A DNA stretch of 24,158 nt from Baffinella frigidus (taxonomy: Eukaryota > Cryptophyceae > Cryptomonadales > Baffinellaceae), in the NCBI GenBank assembly GCA_026770585.1, contig MU646692.1, positions 320,065-344,222 on the forward strand, read 5' to 3'. A program made the position numbers and the translations under genes. Shown here piece by piece: positions 16,005 to 24,158 of the stretch. The notes below the pieces were generated by a model. That model did no database searches. It saw nothing but the letters and a program-made list of their open reading frames with translations, and was not told where the DNA came from. How positions within the stretch are numbered: the first letter of the stretch is position 1; each line of letters opens with the position of its first letter.

Positions 16005-17723
16005 ATGTCCAAGATATCAGCTGGCAGCAGCCCCGAGGACGGTGTGCCGGCGGAAGGTGATGCGATGGCCTGGAACAGGCGCGTGGGGCGCCAGCGTGAA
16101 CGCCGCCTGGGAACAGACGAGCTCTGGAGGAGGCTGGACGACCTCGCCACTGACTCGAGTGAGTTCTCCTTACCCAGCGACCCCTGCACACTCTCGGCCC
16201 CCGCCCCCCACCCCCCGCCCCTGCTGCTCCCAGGACAGCTTCGCTGATGGGCGTGGTGTTCTGGCGCAGGGTCAACGGTCACAAACGGGGCTCGGAAAGG
16301 TCAGGCGCTCAAGTCGAAGCGGACGCGGACAGAGCTCTTGGAAGCAACGATTTCACAGATGCGCAGGCTGATGGCGCCGGGTGCGTTGGAGCGAGCCTGC
16401 ACCACGCAGGCGGTGGCGCCGGGTGCGTTCGAGCAAGACTACTCCACGCAGGCGATGGCGTGGGGTGCGTTGGAGCAAGCCTACACCATGCAGGCGGGGG
16501 CCGGGATCATCGCCATCGAGCTGAGGAGCGGCAAAATCGCGTACCAGAGCCCTTCCTTCCAGCACCTTACCAGTTGGATACCGGTGGAGGCGCGCGGCAA
16601 CATCCGGATGTCAATGGACTCTCCGGACGGCGAAAACTTCCAGAGCTTCTGTCAGTCGGTGGTGAGGGACGTGGGCGAGCCGTACAGAGGCACCTTCTGG
16701 GAGCTTGACAAAGTGGTGGGGCGTTCCATCACGGTGCGCTTCTTCACCCGCGCGCCAGGGCCGCCTGGTCTGCAAAATCCAGCGTGGCTGCTCATGGTGC
16801 GCACAGTCAACCTCACGCTGGTGGGGGTGCAGCCGCGGCAGCTTGGGGAATCGCCAGCGGCCGGCATGCGGGTGCCGTTTTTCGGGCAGACACGGTTTCC
16901 AGAGGCGATCGGGGTGTTCACGGCGGATCTGAGCGGAGGCACGCCGCAGCAGTGGACGTTGCAGGTGGCGCACGTTCGGTATTTGCTGGACTGCGATTTG
17001 GCGTCGGGCACCTACGACATGGACACGGCAAACGTGAAACCGTTGGAGCACATCGCGACGCTCTTCAACTACAGGTTTTTGAAAGAGGAGGGGGGCGGCG
17101 ACAGCATGTTCGCCCGTGCGGCATCCAAGCTGGAGTACGCCGCCACAAGCGCCCTGCACATGGCTCAACGCTCTGCCACGTGGGTGACCCGCAAGGCACT
17201 GCGAATCACGCACCAGTGGACCAGTCGCCTCAATGAAGACGACACCGTGGCGGTATCCCTCAACGTGTTCATGAAACTTTTCGGGGGCTTGTCGACCAGC
17301 ATCTCGATGGATTACGTCGCTGGCAAGGTCGGATTCTCTCACGGAGGGCTGGATGCCCTGTTGTTCGTCGCCGACCCGGAGCAGCCTCTCGACGGCTACC
17401 TGCGCGCCACGTTGGTCAGGATCGCGGCAGCCAAGGCCAGAGGAGCGATCGATGTCGACCATCCTTTCGTCTATTCGCTTTTGTGGGGCGGTGGGAATGT
17501 GCACATGGTGGGAAAGCAGATAGGGTTTGAGTCGTTGGGGAAGAAGAGGCCGTCGGTAGTGGAGGATGATGTGCACCAGCTTTTCGAGAAGCTCAAGGTG
17601 TCTCCAGGGGCGGGTGTCTTGAGCGACGGGTACGCCACAATCCGTGTTGGACAATCCGATGCGCCGTCAATCGATTCTCCCCGGGCGCCGGTCGGGGTTG
17701 AAGCGCCGCCGTCGCTCGGATAG
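16005..17723 (+). CDS. Putative bHLH-PAS transcription regulator, copy B (intact, one intron)
   Basis: Exons 16005-16158 and 16270-17723 encode 535 residues. Residues 24-35 are strongly basic (RRVGRQRERR). DELWRRLDDL (38-47) fits helix 1 of a basic helix-loop-helix, residues 48-66 the loop, and SKRTRTELLEATISQMRRLM (67-86) fits helix 2 closely. Residues 86-127 are three 14-residue repeats of the type MAPGALEQAYTTQA. Residues 128-237 read like a PAS fold (GIIAIELRSGKIAYQSPSFQ at its start); no LOV flavin-cysteine motif is seen. Residues 238-515 are an unrecognised domain, and the tail is Pro-rich. Such proteins bind E-box DNA as dimers in the nucleus; here the basic region lacks the canonical His5 and Arg13, so the DNA target is uncertain. 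A bZIP reading (RKGQALKSKRTR as basic region) is possible but leaves only two heptads. The upstream region contains a MULE-like insertion. Confidence 0.72.
16159..16269 (+). other. Intron of regulator copy B
   Basis: A 111-nt GT-AG intron with donor GTGAGT, a C-rich tract and acceptor GCGCAG. It interrupts codon 52 in phase 1, in the predicted loop between the two helices. Unspliced, it would stay in frame except for one TGA at 16245-16247. Confidence 0.75.
16371..16496 (+). repeat. Three tandem 42 bp coding repeats
   Basis: Three exact-length units encode MAPGALERACTTQA, VAPGAFEQDYSTQA and MAWGALEQAYTMQA, linking helix 2 to the PAS-like domain. Copy A has the same array at 3157-3282. Confidence 0.95.
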
Positions 17724-18099
17724 CCACACAAGATTTTACGCTGAGCAATTGTAAAACACAATGGCTCTAGTCGAGTCCCTCTCACGGACTTTGGATCCAC
17801 TTTTGGCGTGTGTTCCCCCTGAAATCCGGGAAATCGACTTGTGCGATTGATGTTGGTCTGATCTTGGGTGGCCCGGCGTGGCCCGGGCGCCTCCTTGGGA
17901 GCGCGGAGGGGGGTCGAAGGATGCCCAGATGAAAGGATGTTGAAGAATGAATACAACATTAATGCCTGTCTGATCGTGCCAGCGAGGTCTTGCATGCGTT
18001 TTTCATTGATTCCCCTTTTTGACGCTTCACCACAAAGCACAGTTCCTTCAGTTCAATTCAACAAACGTTGCTGTCACCCCCACCCCCCCCTCTCTACTA
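17724..18099 (+). other. 3' flank of copy B
   Basis: No gene. 17724-17865 is absent from block A. From about 17870 it matches the copy A flank. No clear AATAAA was found close to the stop codon. Confidence 0.5.
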
Positions 18100-18203
18100 T
18101 CCCATAAGTGGCCAGCGGGTCATATTTGACCCTTCAGAGGTCCTAGCCAGGCTCCTGCGGAAGCCCTGCCGTGGGATCGTATTGGCTACTGGCCACTTAG
18201 GGA
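18100..18203. mobile_element. AAGTGGCCA-family MITE, block B copy
   Basis: Orthologue of 4697-4796. The left TA is kept (18098-18099) and the right flank has decayed to CA. Ends are TCCCATAAGTGGCCA and TGGCCACTTAGGGA. Confidence 0.82.
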
Positions 18204-18289
18204 CACTCCTGGATGACGGCCGTTCTTTTTCTTGCATACTCGTACCCCTCTGTGGTAGAAGGGTTACACGAAATTGAGGTCACACCATT

Positions 18290-18490
18290 TTGGAGATCTT
18301 GGTGTGCGGACCTGAAATTGTTAAGGTCCACGGACGACGTTGTGTGTTCGGAGCTTAAATTGTAAAGGTCCGAGAGGGACCTGCACCTTACAATTAAGGT
18401 CCTCAGAAAAATCCTTAATTATTCAAGGTCCACATCTCAATTTGTGGTGTGTGATTACTGATTACTGACCTTAATCTGCGTGACCTTGAT
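18290..18490. repeat. GGTCC/GGACC-rich zone, block B
   Basis: Counterpart of 4918-5360, with TTAAGGTCCAC, AAAGGTCCG and AATTAAGGTCC motifs plus ATTACTGATTACTGACC at about 18452. Much shorter than in block A. Confidence 0.55.
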
Positions 18491-18740
18491 TTCGAGTGAC
18501 CCCTGTACCCCTTTGTGGTACTCCGTCTTCTGCCCTCCCGCCTCTCCCTGCACTGAGCCTGAGGTGTCCGCGGTTGTGTGGTGCCTATGGACGGTGTTGC
18601 CCCCCCCCCTTCCATCTCTCACATTGGCCTCAAGTCCCGGCTCTCACAGCGTTTCTCAAGTCCAGTCACCTGTTTGCTGTACAGTCACATGTCTCTCGCA
18701 CTCACCTCTCACACTGTGTCGTTCACACCCACTGTACATG
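18491..18740. other. Conserved non-coding segment of block B
   Basis: Counterpart of 5361-5664 up to GTCGTTCACA. No supported gene; the reading frames differ between the blocks. Confidence 0.45.
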
Positions 18741-18785
18741 TAGGGTCCTAGGGGGAGGCGCTTTCTTATGCTCGAGGTACCCCTG
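18741..18785. mobile_element. Truncated CAGGGGTACC-family MITE
   Basis: Only the right arm remains (GGTCCTAGGGGGAGGCGC to ACCCCTG, followed by TA), at the position of the complete element 5667-5784. Confidence 0.8.
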
Positions 18786-18787
18786 TA

Positions 18788-19384
18788 GGCGGTGCTCACT
18801 CGAACCTTCCACGCTTCGTCCTTCTAGCCCATCCAGATGAAAAAGAAACGGTGCTGCACCCTCGTTGCCCTTTTCTCTGATCTCATGAGCCTAACCATTT
18901 GACATGAATCGAGAGCCTTGGGCCGACTTGTGATAGTCCTGGTGTGCGTGAGAGCAAGATCCTCTGGATCAACTCAAGCCCCCGATTGAGGACTGCCCCT
19001 GAGGCGGGTTTTGCTGGATCGATCCTGTGTACCAGGAGGCTTGATGCGATCCGAAAGGAGGCAGGACTTTCCTACAGAGCCAGTTCCAGTGTCCGCCTAT
19101 GGTGGGAGTTAAAATAAACTCAAGGACCTAAAGGACCTCACGGCCAGCTCGTTGTTTTGCAATATATCTCGGAAAACTGGAGGGGCGGATTCGATCGCAG
19201 TTTCTTCCCTGGTGCGAAGAGCGAGCCGGCTAGAGACAGGAAAAATATGTTGCGCCCTTTATTCACGATTTTCAACAGATCTTCACGGTATTTTTTGTTC
19301 CCGGTGATGTAAGTCAACAAACGACTTGAAGAGATAAATGCACTTCATACATTGAAATGTATCGAAATGTTTGTAGGGGGGCGA
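18788..19384. other. Non-coding remainder of block B
   Basis: No gene. It contains the empty sites for the 5826-5942 (near 18828) and 6126-6226 (near 19163) MITEs. Around 18840-19040 there are about 200 bp not present in block A. Confidence 0.45.
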
Positions 19385-19442
19385 AATCCAAACCCCACAC
19401 CCTACACCCCACACCCCACTCCCCAACCCCCAACCCCCCAAC
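19385..19442 (-). repeat. Decayed C-strand telomere-like tract, block B
   Basis: CACCCTACACCCCACACC-type heptamer variants. Counterpart of 6468-6535. Confidence 0.55.
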
Positions 19443-19528
19443 AGCAATACCAGCCCCTCCCGGCGGCGAATTTGGCTTCGGCGCGGACGAGGGGGAGCAT
19501 CAAGCGATGCGGGAGCCAGGTTTCCAGT

Positions 19529-19645
19529 CAGGGGTACCTCGCTCATAAGAAACAGCCCCTCCCCCAGGACCACCATAGGACCCTAGGCATAGGGCTACTG
19601 TAGGGTCCTAGGGGGGGGCTGTTTCTTATGAGCGAGGTACCCCTG
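19529..19645. mobile_element. CAGGGGTACC-family MITE, copy 3
   Basis: A 117 bp complete element with long inverted arms (CAGGGGTACCTCGCTCATAA). The right flank is TA; on the left the TA has decayed. The corresponding block A sequence (near 6760) has no insertion. Confidence 0.88.
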
Positions 19646-19779
19646 TAGACGGGCAGCTCCTGAACCCCCCCCCCCCCTCTTCCGCAAAAGCCAAACCCTC
19701 AAACAAATGAACGTTCCGGCGAGAGCCAACTCCTCAAGCAAATTGAACAACACATCAAACACACACCATCCCGTACCAA

Positions 19780-20009
19780 AAGGCAGCGGGTTCTTGTATT
19801 CGAAATACCTCAGTTCATGTACATTGAAAAGTCGTGGGGCTCTCCAGAGGCGCCATGTCTAGGGTCTAGATGCAACCGCTCCACCGCGCTTGCCGCCCCC
19901 GCGCTTGCCGGGGGGCGGCAAGCGCGGTGGGACAGCGCCTCCTCGAGGGTAAACACACGATACAAAATCTCGCAAACTTCGAGTGCCTGGAGCACCGACA
20001 GGTCACACT
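19780..20009. repeat. Conserved subtelomere-array junction block B
   Basis: Counterpart of 6898-7103, entering the array with CACCGACAGGTCACACTC. It includes a hairpin with a perfect 20 bp stem (19881-19900 with 19911-19930) that block A lacks. Confidence 0.8.
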
Positions 20010-21300
20010 CAGGGTTTAGGGTTTAGGGTTGAGGGTTGAGGGTTGAGGGTTTGGGATTGAGGGTTTGAGGTTAAGAGTTGAGGTTGAGGGTTCAGGGTTC
20101 AGGGTTCAGGGTTGAGGGTTTAAGTTTGAGGGTTAGGTGTTTGGGGTTTAGGGTTTAGGGTTTAGGATTTAGGGTTGAGGGTTTAGATTTCAGGGTTGAG
20201 GGTTTAGGGTTTGAGGTTTAGGTTTACGGTTCAGGGTTTAGGGTTCAGAAATTAGCGTTTTAGGGTTTAAGATTGAGGGTTTGGGGTTTAGGGTTTAGGG
20301 TTTAGGGTTTGGGGTTTAGGGTTTGAGGTTTAGGATTGAGGGTTTGGAGTTGAGGGTTTGAGCTTCGTGGTTTAGGGTTTAGGGCTTAGGGTTAGGGTTT
20401 AGGGTTTAGGGTTTAGTGTTCAGGGTTTAGGGTTCAAGGTTTAGGGTTTAGGTTTTAGGGTTTAGGGATTAGGGTTTTGGTGGCTCAGCATTTCAGGGTC
20501 CGGGCTGAGCGTACAGAGTTGAAAGTTTAGGCGCAAGGTTTAGGGCTTTGTGTTCAGGGTTTGGTGTACAGTGTTAAGTGTTGAGTGTTAAGTGTTTAGT
20601 GGTTAGTGTGAGTGTTTAGTGATTAGTGTTTAGATTGAATTGAGATGTAAGGTTTAAGGTTTAGGGTTTAGGGTTTAGGGTTTAGGGTTTAGGGTTTAGG
20701 GTTTAGGGTTTAGGGTTTAGGGTTTAGGGTTTAGGGTTAAGGGTCAAGTGCTAAGTGTTTGGGGTTTGGGTTTTAGGGTTTAGGATTGAGGGTTTAGGGT
20801 TTAGGGTTTAGTGTTGAGGGTTTTGGGTTTAGTGTTTATTGTTTAGGTTTCAGGTTTTAGGTAACAGGGTTTAGAGGTCAGGGTTTAGGGTTTAGGGTTT
20901 AGGGTTTAGGGTTTAGGGTTTCGGGTTTAGGGTCTAGGGTTTCGGGTTTAGGGTTTAGGGTTTAGGGGTGAGAGTTTAGGGTTTCGGGTTCAGATTTTTA
21001 GGTGCTCTTTGCATTTCAGGGTCCGGGCGGAGGGTACAGAGTTGAAAGTTTAGGTTTAGGGCTTTGTTCTCAGGGTTTGGTGTTGAGTGTTTAGTGTTGA
21101 GTGTTTAGTGTTGAGTGTTTAGTGTTTAGTGTTTAGTGTTTAGTGTTTAGTGTTTAGTGTTTAGTGTTTAGTGTTTAGTGTTTAGTGTTTAGTGTTTAGT
21201 GTGAAGTGATTAGTGGTTAGTGCTTAGTGTTTAGTATTCATTGTTTGGATTGTTTAGATTGTTTGGGATTAAGTGTTTGGCGTTTAGTGTTTTGTTTCCA
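20010..21300 (+). repeat. Telomere-like array, G-strand, with TTTAGTG subarray
   Basis: Best preserved array in the window. It has about 11 consecutive perfect TTTAGGG units near 20659-20736, several shorter runs, and about a dozen consecutive TTTAGTG units near 21110-21202. It then fades out by about 21300. Confidence 0.93.
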
Positions 21301-22076
21301 GTGTTTCAAGCACACTCGACGCACCCTCTCATTCCGCAAGTCCTCACACGTCACGACTGGAGTGTATCTAGATCAACTGGAATGCACCGCCTTAGCTCTT
21401 AACCAACCCCACGCCACGCCTCTGACCGTATCCACATTAACTTGCGGCGATTTCAATCACCTCACAGGTCCTCCAAAGGTACTTAAATCAACTTGGCCAC
21501 CCCTCACACACTCTTTCTCATGTCCGCACGGCATCCAGACCAGCCTGGAGGTGGCGCTGCTCGTGCGAGACCTCATTCCGCAAGTCCTGCACACGTGCCA
21601 CCAAACACCACTTTATTCGCATCGCAGAGTTGATGGCCACCGGGCACATGTACCCGCCCGTCCACTCGAGGTGGACCGTGGCCTTTTTCTTCAATGTTGG
21701 TTTTATGCTCGCGTGCAGGATTTGTACGGGGTTGGTCACGTTGCTCTACACTCCTCAAAAAGAGACTTTACGCAGCCACTTACATACTTTAACCAAAGGC
21801 TACGGTCTTCCTTGAGTGCGTGGAGGCCTTGTTTGACTAGAATCGAAAAGGGCAACCGCTGTCGAGTCAACTCGGCACATATAAGACAGCCAGGACCGGG
21901 ATTCCGGTCCTGGCTTTTCATTTTAAAAGTCCATTTCCTTCAGGATTCAGGTTAAAGTTTTTAAGATTGTGTCCCGTCCTCACTCGGTAGCGGAATCGAA
22001 AAGGGCAAGTTGTGTGGACCGCCTTAGGAACCCTCCGGAAAGGCCTTCCCGAAGCTTCGGGGATTTGTACCAGCTG
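21301..22076. other. Anonymous stretch with short repeats
   Basis: No gene is firmly supported. The long forward open frame over 21227-21955 has no ATG and begins in repeat DNA. A 60-codon frame with ATG at 21633 (ending 21815) and a minus-strand frame (21518-21739) overlap it. Repeated pieces are CTCATTCCGCAAGTCC (21326 and 21572) and GAATCGAAAAGGGCAA (21840 and 21991). A strong hairpin with 12 bp stem (AGCCAGGACCGG and complement) sits at about 21888-21915. Confidence 0.4.
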
Positions 22077-22285
22077 CCCCTCGAGGCTGGAAGATGGAGT
22101 ATTTTAAATGTGGGGTTGTTAAATTTAGTACCCGTCACGGGCAGGCTTGGTCACGTTACTGGGGGAAGTACTCCAGTAACGTGACCAAACGCCCCTGTTT
22201 GTGTGAAAACTACTACAGCCACCTTTGTTCTTTACTTGTAAAAGAATCCCAGTTTGAACATGGTCACATTTCTAGCCTCGAGTGG
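22077..22285. mobile_element. CTCGAGGC-ended element, copy 1
   Basis: A 209 bp element with inverted ends CCCCTCGAGGCTGG and CTAGCCTCGAGTGG. It contains a perfect 16 bp-stem hairpin (22147-22162 with 22173-22188, TTGGTCACGTTACTGG). A diverged relative with the same layout is at 23561-23764. No target duplication was identified and no ORF is shared. Confidence 0.65.
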
Positions 22286-23127
22286 TGTGGCCGCCGAATG
22301 GACCAGGGCACCGGGCCGAATAAAATGAAAAGTCCTCCAACAACATGTTGATTTGATTTGAACGCCATGCCTATGAATGAGGGCAGCCTCGGGAAGTTTT
22401 TGGAGAGAGCTTTTGGAGAGGTACCACCGTCTGTGAATTGACCAGCTCAGGATTCGTGGAGGGAGAGATGTGGGGGTAGATATGAGGATCGCTAAGAGCA
22501 CAACCGAAGCAGCTAGAGGGCCCAACTCTCCGTTTTCTACAGGGGTTCCTCGAGAATACGGACACGCCACGGAATAGGCCTGCTGTAGGACCCCAGGGCC
22601 GTGCGTGCCGTTAGTCACGAGCAACCCATGCACATCCATGCCCCAAAACGCGCCCGCTTCGGGGCATACATGTGTCTCCAGTGCCAGACTGACAACACCT
22701 CCTGGAAGATACAGGTGCAACGAAAATGCACTGCCAGGCCGGATATTTTGTGAAAGTCAATTCACCAACAAAATCTGTCAACTTAGAAACGAGTACTCGT
22801 GATGGGTACGTCTTGACTACACATTCGCAGGTCAGTTGACTAATACAAAACTCCGCCCTGGCAGTGAAATGGGGCCGTGTGGCGACACAGCAGCGACGCG
22901 TGAGCGCTGCCAGGATGCATCGCTTGGGTGTGGGTGGGGTCAAAAAATGCCTTTTCTGCAGATCTTTTCTACAGAAATGCGTGGCGGTGGGCTATGTTGG
23001 AGCATTTAAAAACTGAAGGGCCCGAGAGGGGGGGGGGGGTACGAGAGGCATTTCGATGAAATCGAGGACGGTCTCGCACGTGGCGAGCGCTGACCGCGCC
23101 TGCTTTGCATTCCAGGAATTACTTACC
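22286..23127. other. Anonymous stretch
   Basis: No supported gene. Open frames on the minus strand (22232-22720 and 22611-22943) overlap each other, show no motifs, and the first starts at TTG. A G-tract lies at 23026-23038. GCACGTGGCGAGCGCTG at about 23077 is repeated at about 23216. Confidence 0.35.
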
Positions 23128-23341
23128 GCATGGTAAACTTGATCTGGCCTCCTAATTAAATGAAACCGCCAATTAGGGAACTGGTTCAGTTATCTGTCGA
23201 AATGAAAATGGCTGGCACGTGGCGAGCGCTGGCCGTGTCTGCACGAAACACGCGAGAAATTTTCATCTCGAAAGATGACTGAATCAGTTCCCCAATTAGC
23301 GGTTTCGTTCAATTAGCAGGCCTTATTAAATTTACCATGCC
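23128..23341. mobile_element. Foldback element (~214 bp)
   Basis: Imperfect inverted arms of about 85 bp: left starts GCATGGTAAACTTGAT, right ends AAATTTACCATGCC. Both arms carry GAAACCGC(C/T)AATTAG and its complement. The centre contains a second copy of GCACGTGGCGAGCGCTG. MITE-like; the target duplication was not resolved. Confidence 0.7.
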
Positions 23342-23560
23342 CTAATTTTTTTCTCCTATGCAACCTCCTGTTGAAAAGGAGCTGATTGAGTTATGTTCCG
23401 AGATGAATTGCTCCTTTCAACCGGCGACGGGCACCAAAACTTCAACAACTCGGTACTAACCACTTAGCAGGCCCCGGCGACTTCAGAAATCGGTCCAAAG
23501 TTGATGACCACCCGGGAAACACGCCAAAAGTCAGCACCTCTCCCCCGGAATTCCACGGGA
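23342..23560. other. Short anonymous spacer
   Basis: No gene or repeat recognised. It lies between two transposon-like elements. Confidence 0.4.
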
Positions 23561-23764
23561 CCACTTGAGGCTGGTTGTTAGACTGCTTCTTAAATGTAGT
23601 TGTTGAGTTTGCACCCGTCATGGGCGGGTTTGGTCACGTTGCTGCAGGATATCCCGCAGTAACGTGACCACACGTGGAAATTTGTATAAACATTACTAGA
23701 TACCACTCTCCGACTTGTAAAGAAAGCCCGGTTTTCAAATCGTCCCTTTTCTGGCCTCGAGTGG
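23561..23764. mobile_element. CTCGAGGC-ended element, copy 2
   Basis: A 204 bp relative of 22077-22285. Ends are CCACTTGAGGCTGG and TGGCCTCGAGTGG. The internal hairpin, TGGTCACGTTGCTGC with GCAGTAACGTGACCA, has one G-T mismatch. Confidence 0.65.
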
Positions 23765-23917
23765 GAGAAAGGCACGGTGGCGGCTAAGCGGATGCGAGAT
23801 GACACGCGAGATCAACCAGAAAACACGGACGAAGGTGTCCTGCAAGTCGCCTGTGTGGGCCAGCTCTGTCTCGAGACGCGAGCCGGAGAGAAGAGCGCCA
23901 CGTTGTCGAGACGTGTT

Positions 23918-24158
23918 TGAGGTTTAGGGTTTAGGGTTTAGGGTTTAGGGTTTAGGGTTTAGGGTTAAGGGTTTATGGTTTAGGGTTTAGGGTTCAGGAT
24001 TTAGGGTTTAGGGTTTAGGGTTTAGGGTTTAGGGGTCAGAGTGTGGAGTTCAGGGTGTGGGGTTCAGGGTTCAGGGTGTGGTGTGTGGTGTGTGGTGTGT
24101 GGTGTGTGGTGTGTGGTGTGTGGTGTGTGGTGTGTGGTGTGTGGGGTGTGGGGTGCGG
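23918..24158 (+). repeat. Telomere-like array grading into TGGTGTG heptamers
   Basis: Perfect TTTAGGG runs (23927-23965 and 24000-24030) pass through TTCAGGG and GTGTGGG variants into about ten TGGTGTG units at 24070-24140. The 7-nt register is kept throughout. It runs off the window. Confidence 0.93.

Larger units (their letters stand above)
15142..20009. repeat. Duplicated subtelomeric block B
   Basis: Paralogue of block A (1158-7103) in the same orientation, with the same order of landmarks and the same junction into a G-strand telomere-like array. It lacks the 1320-1549, 1657-2613, 5826-5942 and 6126-6226 insertions of block A. It carries its own insertions (15470-15952 and 19529-19645) and the intact regulator. 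Similarity ranges from a 547 bp identical tract in the gene to patchy matches in the flanks. Confidence 0.9.

Noticed and set aside
16338-16420. bZIP reading of the DNA-binding region (RKGQALKSKRTR followed by a zipper)
   Set aside because: It needs the invariant Asn to be replaced and leaves only about two heptads before Pro88. The HLH alignment explains both exon 1 and exon 2. Kept as an alternative only.
21227-21955. 242-codon forward frame
   Set aside because: No ATG. It begins in telomere-like repeat, and competing frames on both strands are open over the same interval.
1-24158. CRISPR arrays, bacterial operons, rRNA and tRNA genes
   Set aside because: The tandem repeats are telomere-like heptamers without spacers. 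No tRNA-like cloverleaf or rRNA sequence was recognised.

Overview
This is eukaryotic nuclear DNA from a subtelomeric or formerly subtelomeric region. The evidence is several kilobases of perfect and decayed TTTAGGG heptamers (the telomere repeat of land plants, many algae, dinoflagellates and some stramenopiles), a GT-AG spliced gene, and many short non-autonomous DNA transposons. The species cannot be named from the sequence. A microbial alga or other protist fits best, because the one recognisable gene looks like a bHLH-PAS regulator, an architecture known from animals and reported from diatoms. No rRNA, tRNA, CRISPR array or bacterial operon was seen.

Layout: a CT microsatellite and decayed G-rich heptamers (1-360); an anonymous stretch (361-1157); duplicated block A (1158-7103), which carries a nonsense-interrupted copy of the regulator (2791-4452); a G-strand telomere-like array (7104-7733) followed head-to-head by a C-strand array (7771-7951); 1.4 kb of anonymous DNA with a diverged ~65 bp repeat; a 2.7 kb decayed G-strand array (9333-12010); 0.9 kb of anonymous DNA; a C-strand array (12885-13041); 2.1 kb of anonymous DNA; duplicated block B (15142-20009), which carries an intact copy of the regulator (16005-17723, 535 residues, one 111-nt intron); a third G-strand array (20010-21300); 2.6 kb of transposon-rich DNA; and a last TTTAGGG array grading into TGGTGTG heptamers (23918-24158).

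Blocks A and B are paralogous and both run into TTTAGGG-type arrays at the same conserved ~200 bp junction, so each looks like an old chromosome-end cassette. Comparing them gives natural empty sites for several transposons. A 957 bp element in A has a 10 bp target duplication, and a 483 bp element in B has a 9 bp duplication; both are MULE-like and sit just upstream of the regulator's ATG. Three families of hairpin MITEs have TA duplications.

The main biological object is the regulator. A basic/helix-loop-helix split by the intron in its loop is followed by three 14-residue repeats, a PAS-like domain and an unrecognised ~280-residue C-terminal region. A 547 bp tract covering the DNA-binding part is identical in the two copies. 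Downstream of it the copies differ mainly at amino-acid-changing positions, and copy A has a TGA in place of Trp280, which would leave only the bHLH and PAS parts. All comparisons were done by eye.
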